A program made the position numbers and the translations under genes. This document shows, in pieces, positions 14,874 through 18,191 of a stretch of 18,191 nt of DNA (the stretch's first letter is position 1; every line of letters starts with the position of its first letter). This stretch comes from JACJWR01 sp044326505 (lineage in GTDB: Bacteria > Actinomycetota > Actinomycetes > S36-B12 > UBA10799): contig JBIRBF010000035.1 in the NCBI GenBank assembly GCA_044326505.1, positions 1 through 18,191 of the forward strand. Direction: 5' to 3'. The notes below the pieces were generated by a model. The model was not told the origin of the DNA and searched no databases. It saw only the letters and a list, made by a program, of their open reading frames with translations.

Positions 14874-15284
14874 TCAGGCAGCGGCGCCGGGCACCAGCGT
14901 CGTGTTGACCCAATCGACGATGTCCTGCGTGCGCGTGCCCGGCGTGAAGACTCGCGAGACCCCCATCTCGGTGAGCAGCGGGATGTCGTCGTCGGGGATG
15001 ATGCCGCCGCCGAAGACGATGATGTCGCTGGCGCCGCGGTCGGCAAGCAGGTCGATGACGCGCTTGAAGAGGGTCATGTGCGCCCCTGAGAGCACTGACA
15101 GCCCGACCGCGTCGGCGTCTTCCTGAATCGCCGTCTCGACGATCATCTCGGGCGTTTGGTGCAGCCCGGTGTAGATGACCTCGATGCCGGCGTCGCGCAG
15201 CGCCCGAGCGACGACCTTCGCGCCGCGGTCATGGCCGTCGAGCCCCGGCTTGGCCACCACCACGCGGACGGGGGAATCGGCCAT
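14874..15284 (-). CDS. icmB: Cobalamin-binding small subunit of an isobutyryl-CoA-mutase-type enzyme
   Basis: This is a stand-alone B12-binding domain of 136 residues, the length I recall for Streptomyces IcmB. The cobalamin motif is complete: DGHDRG at 16-21 with H18 as the lower axial cobalt ligand, GLSVLSGAHM at about 58-67, and VFGGGIIPDDD. IcmB pairs with a separate large subunit (IcmA) to interconvert n-butyryl-CoA and isobutyryl-CoA; related small subunits serve 2-hydroxyisobutyryl-CoA or ethylmalonyl-CoA-type mutases. No large-subunit gene is in this window, so the substrate is an inference from sequence likeness and from the sucC/pcrA neighbourhood that I recall for icmB in Streptomyces. 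The ATG 15282-15284 has AGGAGG six bases upstream. Confidence 0.8.
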   Translation of the reverse strand: MADSPVRVVVAKPGLDGHDRGAKVVARALRDAGIEVIYTGLHQTPEMIVETAIQEDADAVGLSVLSGAHMTLFKRVIDLLADRGASDIIVFGGGIIPDDDIPLLTEMGVSRVFTPGTRTQDIVDWVNTTLVPGAAA

Positions 15285-15302
15285 CGTGCACCTCCTGCTC
15301 GG

Positions 15303-15318
15303 CCGCCGGAACCGGCGG
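15303..15318 (-). promoter_or_regulatory. Perfect palindrome in the icmB leader
   Basis: CCGCCGG-AA-CCGGCGG is a perfect 7-bp inverted repeat with a two-base spacer, between the putative icmB -10 (TATCCT, 15342-15337) and its ribosome binding site. It could be a repressor operator or an RNA hairpin; nothing in the sequence decides which. Confidence 0.35.
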
Positions 15319-15336
15319 GCTGACAACGACCCTCCC

Positions 15337-15342
15337 AGGATA
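15337..15342 (-). promoter_or_regulatory. Candidate -10 element of icmB
   Basis: The minus strand reads CGGTATCCTGGG; TATCCT matches the TANNNT pattern and would give a leader of about 45 bases carrying the palindrome at 15303-15318. No clear -35 is present. Confidence 0.35.
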
Positions 15343-15453
15343 CCGTTCACCGGGACGGCGTGCGGCCCAGGTGGCGTCGCGGGCCGAGCGTCCGACGCGG
15401 GGCAATCCGCACGGAAACTCCGTGCTGTGTATGAGTTCGGCCACTATGTGGGC

Positions 15454-15459
15454 TAGTTT
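15454..15459 (+). promoter_or_regulatory. Candidate -10 element giving a leaderless hydrolase transcript
   Basis: TAGTTT lies seven bases upstream of the GTG at 15467. With the usual spacing from -10 to transcription start, RNA would begin at or next to the GTG. No Shine-Dalgarno is seen before this GTG. Leaderless mRNAs are common in actinobacteria. Confidence 0.4.
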
Positions 15460-15466
15460 GGCCCTC

Positions 15467-16492
15467 GTGTCTGATGACGGGTACGGCGAACCGGACCATG
15501 GGGCCGCCGCCGACGGCGCCGCCGAGGGCGCGCTGGCGCGCATGCTCGCGGGCATGGGCTCGGTGCGTGAGGCCGCCGGCAACGCCCGCCGCTCGCTGCT
15601 CACCCCGGCCGGACTGCGCGGCGCAGCGATCGAGGGTGCGTGGCTGAGCACGCACGTCCTGCTCTACCCACTCGGGCTGGTCGAGGAACGCGCCCTCGAG
15701 GCGCAGGAGCGACACACCCTGGAGGGCCTGCCGCCAGTGCAGCGCGGGCTGCTCATCGGCGACGTCGAGGCCGCCGGAACTCCCATCATCCTGGTGCACG
15801 GAGTGGTGGACAACCACACGATCTTCTCGCTGCTGCGTCGCAGCCTGATGCGCCGCGGCTTCGGCCGCACGATCTCGCTGAACTACTCCCCCCTGACCGA
15901 TGACATCCGCCGGGTCGCCAAGCGGCTCAACCGCACCATCGAGGCCGTGTGCCGCGAGACCGGCTACGAACGGGTGCACGTCATCGGCCACTCGATGGGC
16001 GGCCTCATCGCGCGTTACTACGTGCAGCGCCTGGGCGGCGACGCGCGCGTGCACACACTGGTCACGCTCGGCACCCCGCACGAGGGCAGCGCCTACGCCA
16101 AGCTCGTGCCGCACAACGTCGCGCGCCAATTGCGGCCGAACAGCGACATCGTGCAGGAATTGCGCGAGCCGGCGCCCGGCTGCCGCACCCGCATCGTGGC
16201 TGTGTGGTCCGACCTCGACCAGATGATCGTGCCCAAGCGCAGCGCCCGGATCGTGCACGACGACCTGAACGCCCGCAACGTGTTCGTCCGCGGGGTGGGG
16301 CACATGTCGCTGCCGCTGGACGGGCGAGTGGTGCACGAGATCGTCACAACCTTGGCACACCTGGACTCCGACGGCACCACGCTGGCACCCGGCGCCACCT
16401 CGATCGCGTCCTCGACGGCCAAGCGCACCCCGTCGGTCAAGCAGACGCCGCGCCGATCAGGCCTTGGCGACCGGGGCGTAGCGCAGCAGTAG
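15467..16492 (+). CDS. Alpha/beta-hydrolase (esterase/lipase-like)
   Basis: The protein has 341 residues from GTG 15467. The alpha/beta-hydrolase core begins with the oxyanion strand IILVHGVVDN (about 107-116), followed by the nucleophile elbow GHSMGG (174-179, Ser176), LVTLGTPHEGS, an acid residue in WSDLDQMIVP (D249 or D251), and the catalytic His279 in GVGHMSLP. The GHSMGGLIARYYVQ and TLGTPHEG segments resemble lipase/esterase or PGAP1-like acyl hydrolases. The natural substrate is unknown. Residues 55-70 (AWLSTHVLLYPLGLV) are hydrophobic but no signal peptide is evident, so it is probably cytoplasmic. Alternative ATG starts are at 15431 and 15446; I chose GTG because a -10-like TAGTTT lies seven bases before it. 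The Ser/Thr/Lys-rich tail overlaps the end of pcrA on the other strand by 36 bases. Confidence 0.85.
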   Translation: MSDDGYGEPDHGAAADGAAEGALARMLAGMGSVREAAGNARRSLLTPAGLRGAAIEGAWLSTHVLLYPLGLVEERALEAQERHTLEGLPPVQRGLLIGDVEAAGTPIILVHGVVDNHTIFSLLRRSLMRRGFGRTISLNYSPLTDDIRRVAKRLNRTIEAVCRETGYERVHVIGHSMGGLIARYYVQRLGGDARVHTLVTLGTPHEGSAYAKLVPHNVARQLRPNSDIVQELREPAPGCRTRIVAVWSDLDQMIVPKRSARIVHDDLNARNVFVRGVGHMSLPLDGRVVHEIVTTLAHLDSDGTTLAPGATSIASSTAKRTPSVKQTPRRSGLGDRGVAQQ

Positions 16493-18191
16493 CCGCTTGG
16501 TCCCCTCAATGTCGAAGTCGATGCTGGCCTCGGCGCGGTCGCCCTGGCCGCTGGTGGTCACCACCGTGCCCAGGCCGAACTTCGGGTGACTCACGCGGTC
16601 CCCTGGATTGAGAGCCACGACGTCCACTCGTGCACCGGGGGCACCACGCGCGGGTCCCGCCGCGGAACGCCAAGGCGCCGTGCGCGGAGCCGAACCGCTG
16701 GCGGCGCCGTCGGGTTCGCCCTGCACTTCGAGCACCTCGGCCGGAATCTCGCTCAGGAACCGACTCGGCGGGTTGGACATCGGAGCTCCCCAGGACGAAC
16801 GCATCCTGGCTCGCGTCAGGTACAGCCGCTCGCGCGCCCGGGTAATCCCCACGTAGGCCAGCCGGCGCTCCTCCTCCAACTCCCGCGGATCACCCAACGA
16901 CCGCGCGTGCGGGAACACCGAGTCCTCCATCCCCGTCAGGAACACCACCGGGAACTCGAGGCCCTTGGCCGTATGCAGGGTCATGAGGGTGACGACCCCG
17001 CCGGCCGAGTCGGGCACGTCGTCGGAGTCGGACACCAGCGCGACGCGTTCCAGGAAATCGTCCAGCCGGGCAGCAGATGAGGTCGCGGCAACCTCGGGAT
17101 CACCGGCGGCGGCCGCGGCTTCGGCATCGGTGTCGAACTCGTAGCCGACCGACTCGAGCTCGGCCAGGTTCTCGGCCCGGGTGCCGTCCTGCGGGTCGTC
17201 GGAGTGCTGGAACTCCGCGAGCATACCGCTCAGATCGAGCACGGCTCGCACGACCGCACCGACCCCCTCGCCGCCGTCGTTCACGGCGCGCAGGTCCGCC
17301 AGCAGGTCGGTGAACCCGTCGACCGCCTTGAGCGCCCGACCGCTGAGGCCCGGCACCTCGTCCGCGCGCTCGAGGGCTGCGCCGAAACTGATTCGCTCGC
17401 GCTGGGCGAAGGCATCCACCTGCTCCTCCGTCCGGTCGCCGATCCCCCGGCGCGGGGTGTTGAGGATGCGCCGCAAAGACACGTCATCGGCCGGGTTCAC
17501 CAGCACCTTCAGGTAGGCCAATGCGTCCTTGACTTCCTTGCGCTCGTAGAAGCGGGTGCCGCCGACCACCTTGTAGGGCAGTCCCACCCGGATCAGCACC
17601 TCCTCTACGGCCCGGGACTGCGCGTTGGTGCGGTAGAAGACCGCGACGTCACTTGCCACCACCTCGTGCTCGTCTGACAGCCGGTCGATCTCGCCGGCGA
17701 TGAAGGCCGCCTCGCCCCGCTCGTCGTCGGCCACGTGCGACACGAGTTTGGCCCCGTCGCCCGCCGCGGTCCAGAGCTTCTTCGGCCGGCGCGACTCGTT
17801 GCGTGTGATCACCGCATTGGCGGCCGTCAGGATGTTCCCGGTCGAGCGGTAGTTCTGCTCGAGCATGATCACTTCCGCGTTCGGGAAGTCGCCCTCGAAC
17901 TGCTCGATGTTGCGCAGCGTTGCGCCGCGGAAGGCGTAGATGGACTGATCCGAGTCGCCCACCACGCACAGCGATCCGGGTGGAACACCGTCGGTACCGT
18001 CGCCGACGAGTTCTCGCACCAGCACGTACTGCGCGTGGTTGGTGTCCTGGTACTCGTCGACCATGATGTGGCGGAACCGGCGGTGGTAGTGCTCGGCCAC
18101 GTCGGGGAACATCTGCAGCAGTGCCTCGGTGTGGTTGATGATGTCGTCGAAGTCCACCTCTCCGGCCCGCAGCAGCCTGGCCTGGTAGTCC
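16457..18191 (-). CDS. pcrA: UvrD/PcrA-type ATP-dependent DNA helicase, C-terminal part (5' end outside window)
   Basis: This is the last 577 residues of a superfamily 1A 3'-5' DNA helicase used in repair and replication restart. The fragment enters before DFDDII of domain 1B/1A and shows motif II VDEYQDT, motif III GDSDQSIYAFRGA, motif IV EQNYRST, FYRTNAQSR, motif V LMTLHTAKGLEFP and motif VI YVGITRARERLYL. The Walker A part lies outside the window. After motif VI comes a low-complexity Ala/Pro/Arg linker, then RVSHPKFGLGTVVTTSG...FDIEGTKRLLLRYAPVAKA, the Tudor-like C-terminal domain that in PcrA/UvrD binds RNA polymerase. This domain and the gram-positive context favour the name PcrA over UvrD; actinobacteria use both names (UvrD1). 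The stop lies inside the end of the convergent hydrolase gene. Confidence 0.95.
   Translation of the reverse strand, partial: DYQARLLRAGEVDFDDIINHTEALLQMFPDVAEHYHRRFRHIMVDEYQDTNHAQYVLVRELVGDGTDGVPPGSLCVVGDSDQSIYAFRGATLRNIEQFEGDFPNAEVIMLEQNYRSTGNILTAANAVITRNESRRPKKLWTAAGDGAKLVSHVADDERGEAAFIAGEIDRLSDEHEVVASDVAVFYRTNAQSRAVEEVLIRVGLPYKVVGGTRFYERKEVKDALAYLKVLVNPADDVSLRRILNTPRRGIGDRTEEQVDAFAQRERISFGAALERADEVPGLSGRALKAVDGFTDLLADLRAVNDGGEGVGAVVRAVLDLSGMLAEFQHSDDPQDGTRAENLAELESVGYEFDTDAEAAAAAGDPEVAATSSAARLDDFLERVALVSDSDDVPDSAGGVVTLMTLHTAKGLEFPVVFLTGMEDSVFPHARSLGDPRELEEERRLAYVGITRARERLYLTRARMRSSWGAPMSNPPSRFLSEIPAEVLEVQGEPDGAASGSAPRTAPWRSAAGPARGAPGARVDVVALNPGDRVSHPKFGLGTVVTTSGQGDRAEASIDFDIEGTKRLLLRYAPVAKA

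Noticed and set aside
13435..15126. Long plus-strand open frame opposite sucD, sucC and icmB.
   Set aside because: It spans three well-conserved minus-strand genes, has no recognisable domain, and reflects third-position GC bias.
14877..15284. Could the B12-binding protein be a methionine synthase or transcription-factor B12 domain?
   Set aside because: The VVVAKPGLDGHDRGAK start, whole length and ending follow the acyl-CoA mutase small-subunit type, with no extra domain.

Overview
This window is chromosomal DNA from a high-GC actinomycete. The signs are the base composition, frequent GTG starts, strong AGGAGG-like ribosome binding sites, one- to seven-base gene overlaps, and actinobacterial families and neighbourhoods: DUF3017 beside folD; DUF6350 between sucD and purN; a 136-residue IcmB-type cobalamin protein between sucC and pcrA; an IDH1-like isocitrate dehydrogenase. 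From memory the order resembles Streptomyces-type genomes. I cannot name a genus from the sequence alone.

Layout. Bases 1-1567 (+): end of sdhA, then complete sdhB (succinate dehydrogenase). Bases 1626-2615 (-): a DUF559/Vsr-like nuclease gene with an AbiEi-like N-terminal domain, bracketed by two 51-bp palindromic elements. Bases 2667-5912 (-): mdh-icd-trpS, read in that order. Bases 6035-8857 (-): a degenerate arsenate-reductase-like protein, a YdcZ-type DMT membrane protein, folD, and a DUF3017 membrane protein. Bases 9011-14718 (-): sucC-sucD, a strong hairpin, DUF6350, purN-purH. Bases 14874-15284 (-): icmB-like gene. Bases 15467-16492 (+): an alpha/beta hydrolase. Bases 16457-18191 (-): C-terminal two thirds of a UvrD/PcrA helicase, overlapping the hydrolase tail to tail.

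How the genes work together. Four TCA-cycle steps (succinyl-CoA synthetase, succinate dehydrogenase, malate dehydrogenase, isocitrate dehydrogenase) lie within about 15 kb. FolD makes the 10-formyl-tetrahydrofolate that PurN and the transformylase half of PurH consume, so the folate and purine genes are also linked. IcmB would support B12-dependent rearrangement of butyryl/isobutyryl-CoA, close to the succinyl-CoA genes.

Most of the window is conserved housekeeping DNA. The part that stands out is the DUF559 gene. It sits between two 51-bp copies of a palindrome with identical 16-bp right arms. In both copies the first TGA of the element (minus strand) is the stop codon of the preceding gene, trpS in one case and the DUF559 gene in the other. 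It therefore looks like a cassette that could be gained or lost without damaging its neighbours. A second oddity is an ArsC-like protein whose catalytic cysteine is replaced by aspartate.
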